From JADJOM01 sp046327715 (GTDB lineage: Bacteria; Gemmatimonadota; Gemmatimonadetes; Gemmatimonadales; GWC2-71-9): 64,000 bases of DNA. The position numbers and the translations under genes are program-made. The notes below the pieces were generated by a model that was not told the DNA's origin, did no database searches, and saw nothing but the letters and a program-made list of their open reading frames with translations. The stretch is taken from positions 62,001 through 126,000 of the forward strand of contig JAXLXY010000005.1 in the NCBI GenBank assembly GCA_046327715.1, written 5' to 3'. Shown here in pieces: positions 50,530-58,160 of the stretch (the first letter of the stretch is position 1; each line of letters begins with the position of its first letter).

Positions 50530-51150
50530 ATGCTGATCACCCTGTCCCGGCAGTATGGCGCCGGCGGTTCCGAGGTCGCCCGGCTGGTGGCCGACGCCCT
50601 CGGCTGGAGCGTGCTCGACAACGAGATCGTGGACCGGGTGGCCCAGCGCGCCGGCGTGGCCCCCGAGGTGGTGGCGCGCGAGGACGAGCGGGCCCCCACC
50701 TTCGTGGAGCGGCTGGCCCGCGCGCTGGCGGCCTCCTCCCAGGAGTACGCCGTCCCCGAGCTGGGCATCGCGCTCCGGCCCGAGGAGCCCGACCTGGTCC
50801 GGCTCACGGAACTGGTGGTGCACGAGGCGGCGGTGCAGGGCCGTGTGGTGCTGGTGGGCCGGGCGGCCCCGGCGGTGCTCGGCACCGCCATCGAGGCCCT
50901 GCACGTGAAGGTGGTCGCCGCCCGGCCGTTCCGCATCCAGCTGGGCATGCAGGCGTCCGGGCTCGACGCCCGCGCCGCGGAGCAGTTGATGGACGACACC
51001 GACGCCCGCCGCGCCCGGTATCACCGCGAGCACTACGGCCGCGACTGGGACGATCCCTCCCATTACCACATGGTGCTCAACACCGGCCTGCTCGGCCTCG
51101 ACGGGGCCGCCGGCATCATCCTCGCACGGGCCCGTGCCCTCGGCTGGTAG
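50530..51150 (+). CDS. Cytidylate kinase-like protein
   Basis: A 206-residue P-loop protein of the cytidylate kinase-like family. The N-terminus MLITLSRQYGAGGSEVARLVADALGW carries the nucleotide-binding loop (GAGGSEVA, a variant of GxxxxGKS/T lacking the Lys). A middle segment VVLVGRAAPAVLGTAIEALHVKVVAARPFRIQL and a C-terminal DDTDARRARYHREHYGRDWDDPSHYHMVLNT resemble the NMP-binding and lid parts. The family is widespread but poorly characterised; phosphorylation of CMP is not shown. It lies between the MFS gene and the GH18 gene, overlapping the latter by 17 nt. Confidence 0.85.
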   Translation: MLITLSRQYGAGGSEVARLVADALGWSVLDNEIVDRVAQRAGVAPEVVAREDERAPTFVERLARALAASSQEYAVPELGIALRPEEPDLVRLTELVVHEAAVQGRVVLVGRAAPAVLGTAIEALHVKVVAARPFRIQLGMQASGLDARAAEQLMDDTDARRARYHREHYGRDWDDPSHYHMVLNTGLLGLDGAAGIILARARALGW

Positions 51151-52222
51151 GCCGCGCCTCGCCGCCCTCGCCCTCGGCGCGCTCCTGGCGTGCGCGCCCG
51201 CGCAGCCCTTCGTGGTGGTCGGGTATTACCCGGGGGATGCCGGCGCAGTGGACGCCCATCCCGTCGGCGACCTCACGCACCTCATCTACAGCTTCGGGCA
51301 CCTGCGGGGGGCGGAACTGGCCCTCGACAGCGTGGCCGCCCGCACCACGATTCCCGCCCTGGTGGGGCTCAAGCGGCGGTACCCGAAGCTCAAGATCCTG
51401 CTCTCGCTCGGGGGCTGGGGGGGCTGCGGGCCCTGCTCGGAGGTGTTCGCCACCGACAGCGGGCGCCGGGTGTTCGCGCGCTCGGTGCGGCGGCTCGGCG
51501 ATTCGCTCGGGACCGACGGCATCGACCTCGACTGGGAGTACCCCGCCATCCCCGGCTTCCCCGGGCATCGCCACGATCCCGCCGACCGGGAGCACTTCAC
51601 GGCGCTGGTCATCGCCCTGCGCGAGGCCCTGGGGCCGGGACGGGAGATCACCTTCGCCGCCGGCGGGTTCACCGAGTACCTGCAGACCTCGGTGGACTGG
51701 GCCCGCGTGATGCCGCTGGTGGATCGGGTGCACCTGATGAGCTACGACCTGGTGCACGGCTTCAGCACGCGGACCGGACACCATGCCCCGCTCTTCAGCA
51801 CGCCCGCGCAGGTCGAGTCGGTGGACCACGCCGTGCGGCTGCTCGATTCACTGGGGGTGCCGCGACGGCAGGTGGTGATCGGCGCCGCGTTCTACGCCCG
51901 GGTCTTCGGCGAGGTGGATACCGTGGATGGGGGCCGCTATCGCCCCGGGCGGTTCGTGCGCGGGGTCAGCTGGCGGGACATGGCACGGGGCCTCGGGCCC
52001 GGATTCGTCGCGGGCTGGGATTCGGTGGCCGCTGCCCCCTGGGCCTACGATGCTGCCGCGCGCGAGTACGCCACCTACGACGACCCCCGGTCCGTCCGGC
52101 GCAAGACCCGCTATGCCATCGAGCGCGGGCTCGGTGGGATCATGTTCTGGCAGCTGCTCGACGACCTGCCGGCCGGGGGGCTGCTCGAGGCCATTACCCG
52201 GGAGCGCCGCGGGCAGCCCTAG
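51134..52222 (+). CDS. Secreted GH18 chitinase-like glycoside hydrolase
   Basis: A 362-residue enzyme with a lipoprotein-like signal (LAALALGALLACAPAQ). The GH18 barrel shows VVVGYYPGDAGAVDAHPVGDLTHLIYSFGHL, the substrate-binding LKILLSLGGWGGCGPCSEVF and the catalytic DGIDLDWEYP motif with acid/base E135, followed by VHLMSYDLVHG and the terminal GIMFWQLLDDL (conserved Trp). GH18 enzymes cleave chitin or GlcNAc-containing glycans with substrate assistance. The start is GTG at 51134, inside the previous gene (17-nt overlap), so the two are coupled. Together with GH20 (35344-37350) and GH109 (33367-34707) it points to amino-sugar polymer use. Two close Cys (GCGPC) may form a disulphide. Confidence 0.92.
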   Translation: MPSAGRPRLAALALGALLACAPAQPFVVVGYYPGDAGAVDAHPVGDLTHLIYSFGHLRGAELALDSVAARTTIPALVGLKRRYPKLKILLSLGGWGGCGPCSEVFATDSGRRVFARSVRRLGDSLGTDGIDLDWEYPAIPGFPGHRHDPADREHFTALVIALREALGPGREITFAAGGFTEYLQTSVDWARVMPLVDRVHLMSYDLVHGFSTRTGHHAPLFSTPAQVESVDHAVRLLDSLGVPRRQVVIGAAFYARVFGEVDTVDGGRYRPGRFVRGVSWRDMARGLGPGFVAGWDSVAAAPWAYDAAAREYATYDDPRSVRRKTRYAIERGLGGIMFWQLLDDLPAGGLLEAITRERRGQP

Positions 52223-52251
52223 GCGCAGGGCCCACGCCGCCGGGCGGCGGG

Positions 52252-53724
52252 CTACAGCAGCCCGCCCTTGCCGTGGCCGTGCCCGCCCATCGGGTCCTTC
52301 CGCTCGGGCCGGGCCCGGACGTAGCCGGCCTCCTCGTTGCGGCTGATGCGCTTCTCCGCCGCGAGCCCCTCGAGGATGAGCTCGCAGGCGGCCACCAGCA
52401 CCGCGGGCTGGTCGCGGCGGGCCAGCCCGCCCGCCACCGCGGCGTCCAGCAGCCCGGGCACCACGGCGAATCCCTTGAGGCACAGCTCGGTCTTCTCGTC
52501 GCCGCGCACCTTGAGGGCGCCGCCCCCGTCGAACCAGCCCACCACGCCGTCGAGCCCGATCTCGCCCATGCGCTCCTCGAGCGTGCGGCCGGCGGCCCGG
52601 CGGATCAGCTCCTTGGCGATCACCTCACCCCCCTGCATCTCGCCCTCGTACTCGAGCTCGAGCTTGCCGGTGATCGACGGCACCGCGGCGTAGATGTCGC
52701 TGAGGCGGGGCACCGCCACAGGCTCCCGGTGGACGAGGGCACGCCGTTCGGCGTTGGAGATCGCATGCTCCAGTACGCTGATCGGCAGGCGCTGGCTCAC
52801 CCCGGAGCGCTTGTCCACCCGCTTGTCCTCGCGCGCCTCGAACGCCACCCGCTCCACCACCTCCCGGACGAACTCCGGCACCTCCACCGGCAGGCCGCCA
52901 CGCCCGGCCCACGCCTCCTGCGCCGTGATGGCCATCCCGAGCTCCACGGAGCGCGGGTAGTGGGTGATGATCTCGGACCCGATGCGGTCCTTGAGCGGCG
53001 TGATGATCTTGCCCCGGGCGGTGTAGTCCTCGGGGTTGGCGGTGTAGGCGAGCAGCACGTCGAGCGGGAGGCGCACCGGGTAGCCTTTGATCTGGACATC
53101 CCCCTCCTGCATGATGTTGAACAGCCCCACCTGCACCTTGCCCGAGAGGTCCGGCAGCTCGTTGATGGCGAAGATGCCCCGGTTGGCCCGGGGCAGCAGG
53201 CCGAAGTGCATGGTGAGCTCGTCGGACAGCAGGTGCCCCCCGCGCGCGGCCTTGATCGGGTCCACGTCGCCGATCAGGTCGGCGACCGTCACGTCCGGGG
53301 TGGCCAGCTTCTCGACGTAGCGCTGGTCCCGCGGCAGCCAGGCGACCGGCGTGCGGTCGCCCAGCTCCCCCAGCCGCTCCCGGGCATACTTGGAAATGGG
53401 TGCGAACGGGTCGTCGTTCACCTCACTCCCCGCCACGATGGGCACCAGCTCGTCCAGGAACCGGGTGAGCTGGCGCAGGATCCGGCTCTTGGCCTGGCCC
53501 CGGAGGCCGAGCAGGATGAAGTGGTGGCGCGCCAGGAGGGCATTGGTCAGCTGCGGGAGGATGGTATCCTCGTACCCGACGATGCCTGGAAAGAGTGGCT
53601 CGCCCTGCTGCAGCAGGCGGAGCAGGTTGCCGCGGAGTTCGTCGCGGACGGAGCGGGACCGGAGGGGGGCGTCCGCCCAGGGGGAGCGCTTGAGGTCCCC
53701 GAGGGTCTGCGGGAGGGTGGTCAT
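52252..53724 (-). CDS. MoxR/magnesium-chelatase-like AAA+ ATPase
   Basis: A 490-residue ATPase. A helical N-terminus (TLGDLKRSPWADAPLRSRSVRDELRGNLL) precedes the AAA+ core: Walker A-type LLGLRGQAKSRILRQL, Walker B-like GIFAINELPDL (the Asp position is Asn, with Glu kept), sensor segment VLLAYTANPEDYTARGKIITPLKDRIGSEIITHYP typical of the ChlI/MoxR group, and an arginine-rich region. The C-terminus is His/Gly-rich (GGHGHGKGGLL), possibly metal-binding. These ATPases act with VWA-domain partners; the likely partner is the gene at 47966-49249 on the same strand. I chose ATG 53724 (AGGGA just upstream); the frame is open to 53865. A GTGA-N6-TCAC site lies 88 nt upstream. Confidence 0.88.
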   Translation of the reverse strand: MTTLPQTLGDLKRSPWADAPLRSRSVRDELRGNLLRLLQQGEPLFPGIVGYEDTILPQLTNALLARHHFILLGLRGQAKSRILRQLTRFLDELVPIVAGSEVNDDPFAPISKYARERLGELGDRTPVAWLPRDQRYVEKLATPDVTVADLIGDVDPIKAARGGHLLSDELTMHFGLLPRANRGIFAINELPDLSGKVQVGLFNIMQEGDVQIKGYPVRLPLDVLLAYTANPEDYTARGKIITPLKDRIGSEIITHYPRSVELGMAITAQEAWAGRGGLPVEVPEFVREVVERVAFEAREDKRVDKRSGVSQRLPISVLEHAISNAERRALVHREPVAVPRLSDIYAAVPSITGKLELEYEGEMQGGEVIAKELIRRAAGRTLEERMGEIGLDGVVGWFDGGGALKVRGDEKTELCLKGFAVVPGLLDAAVAGGLARRDQPAVLVAACELILEGLAAEKRISRNEEAGYVRARPERKDPMGGHGHGKGGLL

Positions 53725-53811
53725 GTCCCTAAGGTAACCCGGAAGGACAGGGGAGTTCCGGCGGGGCCGGCCCGCCCGCCGGGCCCCGGCAGGCTCATCC
53801 CCGGGCGGGCG

Positions 53812-53827
53812 GGTGATGCCGGTCACG
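53812..53827. promoter_or_regulatory. CRP/FNR-type dyad between divergent genes
   Basis: GGTGA-TGCCGG-TCACG has the GTGA-N6-TCAC core seen at 3053 and 5944. Its centre is about 40 nt upstream of the -35 at 53859, a spacing compatible with upstream activation of the small lipoprotein gene. It also lies 88 nt before the AAA+ ATPase start. Confidence 0.5.
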
Positions 53828-53858
53828 GGCGATCCGCGGCACCTCCGGGGAGGTGTGC

Positions 53859-53886
53859 TTGACATCGTCCAACCCTCGACTAACTT
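53859..53886 (+). promoter_or_regulatory. Candidate promoter of the small lipoprotein gene
   Basis: A consensus -35 TTGACA (53859-53864) is followed 16 nt later by a weak -10 TAACTT (53881-53886). The start codon is at 53972, leaving a leader of about 80 nt. Confidence 0.5.
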
Positions 53887-53971
53887 GCCCGCGGTTTTTG
53901 TGGCCTCCGGGGAGGCCTGACGAAGCCGTCACCGTTCGTTTTTCATTATTTTCATCTTGTTGAGGGAAGCC

Positions 53972-54136
53972 ATGAAGAAGTATCTCGCGCTGGCCGCGGT
54001 GCTCGTCATCGCCGCTTGCGGCAAGAAGGAAGAGGCCGCTCCGGCCGCCGACACCACCACCGCCGCCCCCGCTGCGGACTCGGGTGCGATGCCGATGGAC
54101 ACCACGATGGCCCGGGACACCTCCCACGCCATGTAA
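53972..54136 (+). CDS. Small 54-residue lipoprotein, entericidin-like layout
   Basis: A short gene with a strong ribosome binding site (GAGGGA, about 6 nt before the ATG). The product starts MKKYLALAAVLVIAACGKKE: a lipoprotein signal with lipobox IAAC, so Cys16 would be lipidated and the mature part is only 39 residues. The mature chain is rich in Ala, Asp, Thr and Met (DTTTAAPAADSG, MPMDTTMARDTSHAM). Size and layout resemble entericidin-like small lipoproteins, but there is no sequence match I can claim. A promoter-like TTGACA and a CRP-like dyad lie upstream, and a good terminator follows 24 nt after the stop, so it appears to be a well-controlled monocistronic gene. Confidence 0.85.
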   Translation: MKKYLALAAVLVIAACGKKEEAAPAADTTTAAPAADSGAMPMDTTMARDTSHAM

Positions 54137-54160
54137 GGCGGTGGCTGGACCAGCCGGTGA

Positions 54161-54187
54161 CGCGGGCCGCCCAGGAGGCGGCCCGCG
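54161..54187. terminator. Terminator of the small lipoprotein gene
   Basis: A perfect 11-bp stem CGCGGGCCGCC/GGCGGCCCGCG (54161-54171 with 54177-54187) with a 5-nt loop is followed on the plus strand by GTCGTTT. It separates the lipoprotein from the convergent epimerase gene. Confidence 0.75.
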
Positions 54188-54193
54188 GTCGTT

Positions 54194-55183
54194 TCAGGGA
54201 GCCGGGCGGCCTGCAGCCTCCCGGACGGCGGCCGGGAAGGCGGTGGCGTGCCTGACCACGGGTTGCCATCCCAGCCTGGCGGCAAGCGCCGTGGACTCGT
54301 AGGGATTCCCCCCGCGCAGGAACCGCACAGCCGACCGGTACCCCGGAAAGTGGCGACCCAGGGCGCGGCGCAGCGCGTCGGCCGCCGCCGCCCCACCCGC
54401 GGCCAGCAGCACCGGGACATGAACGGGCCGGACCGGATGCCCGAGCCCTTCCGCGAGCCCCGCCACGAAGCCCAGCCCCGTCAGCTCCCCGTCCTGTGTC
54501 ACGTTGAAGGTGCCCCCGAGCGCCCGGGGATCGTCCAGCGCCAGCGCCACGGCCGTGGCCACGTTCCGGGCATGGACCAGCACCAGCGGCCGGCGTCCGC
54601 TGCCGACCAGGGGGAAGAAGCCGCGACGGGCGTGGCGGACCACGTTGGGCAGGAAGAGCCGGTCGCCCGGGCCGTAGACCACGCAGGGCCGGAGGATCAC
54701 CGCCCGGAGTCCGCGGTCCATCTCTTCCCGGACCACGTCCTCCGCCAGCCGCTTGGACCGGGCATAGTAGCTGCCGCGGGTCCGCGAACCGAACGGGTAA
54801 TCCTCGGTCACCGCGCCGGGCGCCTCGCGGCCGGCGGGTTCGTCGTAGACGGCAATCGAGGAGATGTGGATCAGGGGAACGGCCAGCCGGCGGGCCCGAC
54901 GCGCGGCAAGCCGGGTGGCCTCGACATTCACGGCCTGGTAGGCGTCCCAGCGGTCATCGCCGGCGATGACCGCCGCGACGTGCACGATGCCGCGCACCCC
55001 CTCGACCCGGTCCCAGGTTGCCGGGTCGGTCACGTCGCCATGGAGCTGCCGGGCACCGCCCCGGGCCAGGGCCGCCGCGGCGCGTGGGTGGCGGGCCAGG
55101 GCGAGGACGTCCCCGCCGCGGTGCCGCTGGTCCTCGAGGATGTGCAGGCCAAGCAGACCGGTGCCGCCGGTCAGGAAGATCAC
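54194..55183 (-). CDS. NAD(P)-dependent epimerase/dehydratase (extended SDR)
   Basis: A 329-residue Rossmann-fold enzyme. The cofactor motif is FLTGGTGLLGLHIL. Catalytic residues are the Ser/Tyr/Lys of IHISSIAVYDEP and YYARSKRLAEDVV (YxxxK), and RPCVVYGPGD follows as in nucleotide-sugar epimerases or 3-beta-HSD-like SDRs. No UDP-sugar specificity can be read. It is the last gene of a three-gene minus-strand operon after a HAD hydrolase and YgfZ, with an ATGA overlap to ygfZ. Confidence 0.88.
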   Translation of the reverse strand: MIFLTGGTGLLGLHILEDQRHRGGDVLALARHPRAAAALARGGARQLHGDVTDPATWDRVEGVRGIVHVAAVIAGDDRWDAYQAVNVEATRLAARRARRLAVPLIHISSIAVYDEPAGREAPGAVTEDYPFGSRTRGSYYARSKRLAEDVVREEMDRGLRAVILRPCVVYGPGDRLFLPNVVRHARRGFFPLVGSGRRPLVLVHARNVATAVALALDDPRALGGTFNVTQDGELTGLGFVAGLAEGLGHPVRPVHVPVLLAAGGAAAADALRRALGRHFPGYRSAVRFLRGGNPYESTALAARLGWQPVVRHATAFPAAVREAAGRPAP

Positions 55184-56187
55184 CCGGCGGCCTGGGAGAG
55201 GCGGGACAGGTCGAACGGCAGCGCCACCACCCGCGCGGCGCGGTTGCCGGCGGTGATGGTGGCGCCCGGGGTCACCTCACGGCGGATCACGGCCAGGCCC
55301 AGGCTCATGGCGTCGAGGTCGAGCACGGAACTCACCCGGCCCACCTCCTTCCCGTCCACGCCGCGCACCAGGTCGTCCTCGAGCATGGGCGTGCCCTCCC
55401 AGACCAGCCCGCGGAGCTCGCGATTGGCGTGACCCCGGAAGTGCAGCCGGGCCACCGTCTCCTGCCCGGTGTAGCAGCCCTTGGTGTAGGACACCCCGCC
55501 GATCTCGTCGTACCGCACCTCCTGCGGCAGGGTCTTGTCCTGGATCTCCGCGCCGAGCAGCGGCCAGCCCGTGAGCACCCGGGCGGCTTCCTGCTCCGCA
55601 GCACCCCCCCGGAGTGCCCCGGCCCGCTCCAGCGCGGCTTCCGCGACGTCGAGGGTGGCGTTGGCCCCCACCAGCAGCGCCCGGAAGGGCGCCCCCGGGG
55701 TGGGCCGGAGCAGGGCCAGCGCGTCGCCCCCCGCCCCGGTGAGGGTGCCGTGCCCCTCGGCGTCGGGTACCGGCAGGTGGGCGGCGGCCAGGGCGGCGAT
55801 GGCCAGGTCACCATAGAGCCAGCAGGCTTCGAGGGTACCGGTGCAGTCCTCCACCTTGGCGAGGCGCGGCGGGAGCCCTCGCGCAAAGAGCTGGCGCACC
55901 GGTTCGCGCGCGTGCGCATCGGCCACCAGCAGGAACCCGGCGGACGCACGGTGCACCCAGAGGTCCACCACGATCATGCCCTTGGGGGTGAGCAGCGCGC
56001 CGTAGACCACCGCGCCCTCACCCGGCTTGTCGAGGTCGTTGGTGAGCAGCCCCTGGAGGCAGGTCAGCGCCCCGGGGCCGGTGACCCGGAAGACCGCGGG
56101 CGCGGTGCGGGCGAGCAGCACGCCATGCTGCAGCTGGGAGAACCGGCTCCCGTCGAGCGCTGCGCGGCGCAGGGTCAGGTCCGCCAT
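55180..56187 (-). CDS. ygfZ: Tetrahydrofolate-binding Fe-S cluster assembly protein YgfZ
   Basis: A 335-residue member of the YgfZ/GcvT family. The diagnostic motif K-G-C-Y-x-G-Q-E is present in SYTKGCYTGQETVARLHFRGHANRELRGL. The N-terminal GcvT-like domain contains RVTGPGALTCLQGLLTNDL and LLTPKGMIVVDLWVHR. YgfZ uses folate to help maintain certain iron-sulfur enzymes in the cytoplasm. Its length is typical. It overlaps the HAD gene upstream by 13 nt and the epimerase downstream by 4 nt. The nearby glcDEF operon encodes Fe-S proteins, a suggestive but unproven link. Confidence 0.93.
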   Translation of the reverse strand: MADLTLRRAALDGSRFSQLQHGVLLARTAPAVFRVTGPGALTCLQGLLTNDLDKPGEGAVVYGALLTPKGMIVVDLWVHRASAGFLLVADAHAREPVRQLFARGLPPRLAKVEDCTGTLEACWLYGDLAIAALAAAHLPVPDAEGHGTLTGAGGDALALLRPTPGAPFRALLVGANATLDVAEAALERAGALRGGAAEQEAARVLTGWPLLGAEIQDKTLPQEVRYDEIGGVSYTKGCYTGQETVARLHFRGHANRELRGLVWEGTPMLEDDLVRGVDGKEVGRVSSVLDLDAMSLGLAVIRREVTPGATITAGNRAARVVALPFDLSRLSQAAG

Positions 56188-56834
56188 GGGAGCTCGTCCG
56201 GATGGTGCCCTTCGAGCGTTTCCCAGACCAGGTCGGCCCCGGTCAGGTCGGCGGCGGGGTGGGAGGTCGTGATCATGGCGCAGCGGGCCCCCGCCCGGCG
56301 CGCCGCCTCGAGGCCGGGAAGGGAGTCTTCGATGACCACGCAGCGCTCGGGGGCCACGCCGAGGGCCTGCTGCGCGGCGCGGTAGCCCTGCGGGTCGGGC
56401 TTGCAGTGGTGCACGTCCTCGGCGGCCACGACCACGGCAAAGTGCTCCCGCAGGTTGGCGGCGCTGAGGACCAGGTCGATCTCCCGGCGCAGCGCCCCCG
56501 ATACCACCGCCAGCCGGTAGCCGGCCGCGGCGGCTGCCCGCACGAACCCGGCCGAGCCGGGGACCAGTTCGAGGGAGGCGCGGATGGCCTGCTCGTAGAG
56601 GAGCGCCTTCCGCTCGATGGCCTCATGCAGCTGCGCCGCGTCGGCCGACCGTCCCATCCGTTCGAAGGTGAAGCGGAAGCACTCCCGGTCGTCGAAGCCC
56701 AGGTAGTCGCGGTAGTACCCCTCGCGGTCGAGGGGGTAGCCGTAGGTCGCCAGCGTGGCGATCAGGGCATCGCAGTGCTGCGGCTCGTCGTTGACGATGA
56801 CGCCGTTGAAGTCGAAGAGTATGGCGCGGGGCAT
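56175..56834 (-). CDS. HAD-superfamily hydrolase (beta-phosphoglucomutase-like)
   Basis: A 219-residue HAD phosphatase. Motif I is DFNGVIVND; the second residue after the nucleophile is Asn, where most HAD phosphatases carry Asp (DxD), so the general acid is replaced. The helical cap follows (ALIATLATYGYPLDREGYY). Motif II is VVSGALRRE, motif III is the Lys in HHCKPDPQGY, and motif IV is VIEDSLPGLEAARRAGA. The CKPDP and EDSLPG segments match the beta-phosphoglucomutase/phosphoglycolate-phosphatase group. A glycolate-2-phosphate substrate would fit the neighbouring glycolate oxidase operon, but the altered motif I makes activity uncertain. Confidence 0.88.
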   Translation of the reverse strand: MPRAILFDFNGVIVNDEPQHCDALIATLATYGYPLDREGYYRDYLGFDDRECFRFTFERMGRSADAAQLHEAIERKALLYEQAIRASLELVPGSAGFVRAAAAAGYRLAVVSGALRREIDLVLSAANLREHFAVVVAAEDVHHCKPDPQGYRAAQQALGVAPERCVVIEDSLPGLEAARRAGARCAMITTSHPAADLTGADLVWETLEGHHPDELPWRT

Positions 56835-56891
56835 GCCGAACGGTAAACGGGGCGGATACAGAATGGGAGAATGACCCCGCGACCTCCCGCC

Positions 56892-58160
56892 CTACCGCCG
56901 CGCCGCCTCGTAAACCCCGCCCGCCGCGTACGACCAGTCCAGCAGCTCCACGGGGTGGGCCACCCGGATGGGGAGTCCGGCGGCCGCGAGCCCGCCGCCG
57001 ATCTGCATCAGGCACCCCGGGTTGCCGGTGACCACGAAGGCCGGGCGCGGCACCGCCGCGGCCAGCTCCTGCACCTTGGCCCCCAGCACCGCGCGCGACA
57101 TGCCGGGCTCCAGCAGCGAGTAGATACCCGCGCTGCCACAGCAGCGGTCGTGGCCGGGGAGGAGCGCCAGCCGCAGCTCGGGGATGGCGCGCAGGAGGGC
57201 AAGCACCGGTTCGTGCACGCGTTGGGCGTGCTGCAGGTGGCACGGCGCATCGTAGGCCACGTCGAGGGGGAGGGGGCCGCCCGGCCGGGGGCCGCGCGCG
57301 GCGAGGAGCTCGCTGACGTCGCGCACCCGGCCCGCGAAGTCCGCCGCAGCGGCGTCGCCCAGGAGGTGACCGTAGTCCTTGAGCAGCGCCCCGCAGCCGG
57401 CGCTGTTGACCACGATATGGTCGGCCCGGGCACCGAAGGCCGCGAGGTTGTGGCGGGCCAGTACGCGGGCCGCCTCGGGGTCGCCGGCATGCTCATGGAG
57501 GGCCCCGCAGCAGACCTGCCCCGGCGCCTCGAGGACGGTGTAGCCATTGGCCTCGAGGGTGCGCCGTGTGGCCGCATGCACGTGATCGAACAGCGTGTCC
57601 ATCACGCAACCGCGGAAGAGCGCCACGGTTGATCCCGGCCCCCCGGAACCGGCGCCGCCCCCGGCCGGCACGCGCCGCGCCGGCGCGGTTGCCGCCAGCA
57701 TCGCCATGCCAAAGCGCCGGCCCGACGCCACCACGCGCGCCACGCCAGCGTCGCGCAGCAGGCGCGCGCTCCCGAAGATGGCCCGCCAGGCCCAGGCCCG
57801 GGCAAAGACGCCGAGGATCAGGCGTGCCAGGGGCCGGAAGCCACGCTCCCGGGCGAGCAGGGTCCGCGCCGCCTCGAGGCCGCGACCGTACCCCACGCCG
57901 GCCGGGCAGACCGGCTCGCAGCCCCGGCAGCCGAGGCAGGCGTCGAGGTGCTGCAGCAGCGCCTGGTCGGTGGGCGCGATCTCCCCCCGCTCCAGCGCCC
58001 GCATGAGCACGATGCGACCGCGAGGGCTGTCGGCCTCATCGCCGGTGGCCAGGTAGGTGGGGCAGGCGGGCAGGCAGAACCCGCAGTGCACGCACGGGTC
58101 CAGCGCGGCGAACGGGGAAGCGCCCGGCGCCGGCGGCCCGCCGGTGGCGCGGGTGGTCAC
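56892..58160 (-). CDS. glcF: Glycolate oxidase iron-sulfur subunit
   Basis: A 422-residue electron-transfer subunit. Two 4Fe-4S motifs are in the first 100 residues: CVHCGFCLPACPTY and CLGCRGCEPVCPAG. Two CCG-type domains (VALFRGCVMDTLFDHVH, VCCGALHEHAG and LPGHDRCCGSAGIY) form the C-terminal half. It passes electrons from GlcD/GlcE to the quinone pool, completing oxidation of glycolate to glyoxylate. The start is GTG at 58160, overlapping the glcE stop by four bases (GTGA). It is the last gene of the LON-glcD-glcE-glcF operon. Confidence 0.94.
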   Translation of the reverse strand: MTTRATGGPPAPGASPFAALDPCVHCGFCLPACPTYLATGDEADSPRGRIVLMRALERGEIAPTDQALLQHLDACLGCRGCEPVCPAGVGYGRGLEAARTLLARERGFRPLARLILGVFARAWAWRAIFGSARLLRDAGVARVVASGRRFGMAMLAATAPARRVPAGGGAGSGGPGSTVALFRGCVMDTLFDHVHAATRRTLEANGYTVLEAPGQVCCGALHEHAGDPEAARVLARHNLAAFGARADHIVVNSAGCGALLKDYGHLLGDAAAADFAGRVRDVSELLAARGPRPGGPLPLDVAYDAPCHLQHAQRVHEPVLALLRAIPELRLALLPGHDRCCGSAGIYSLLEPGMSRAVLGAKVQELAAAVPRPAFVVTGNPGCLMQIGGGLAAAGLPIRVAHPVELLDWSYAAGGVYEAARR

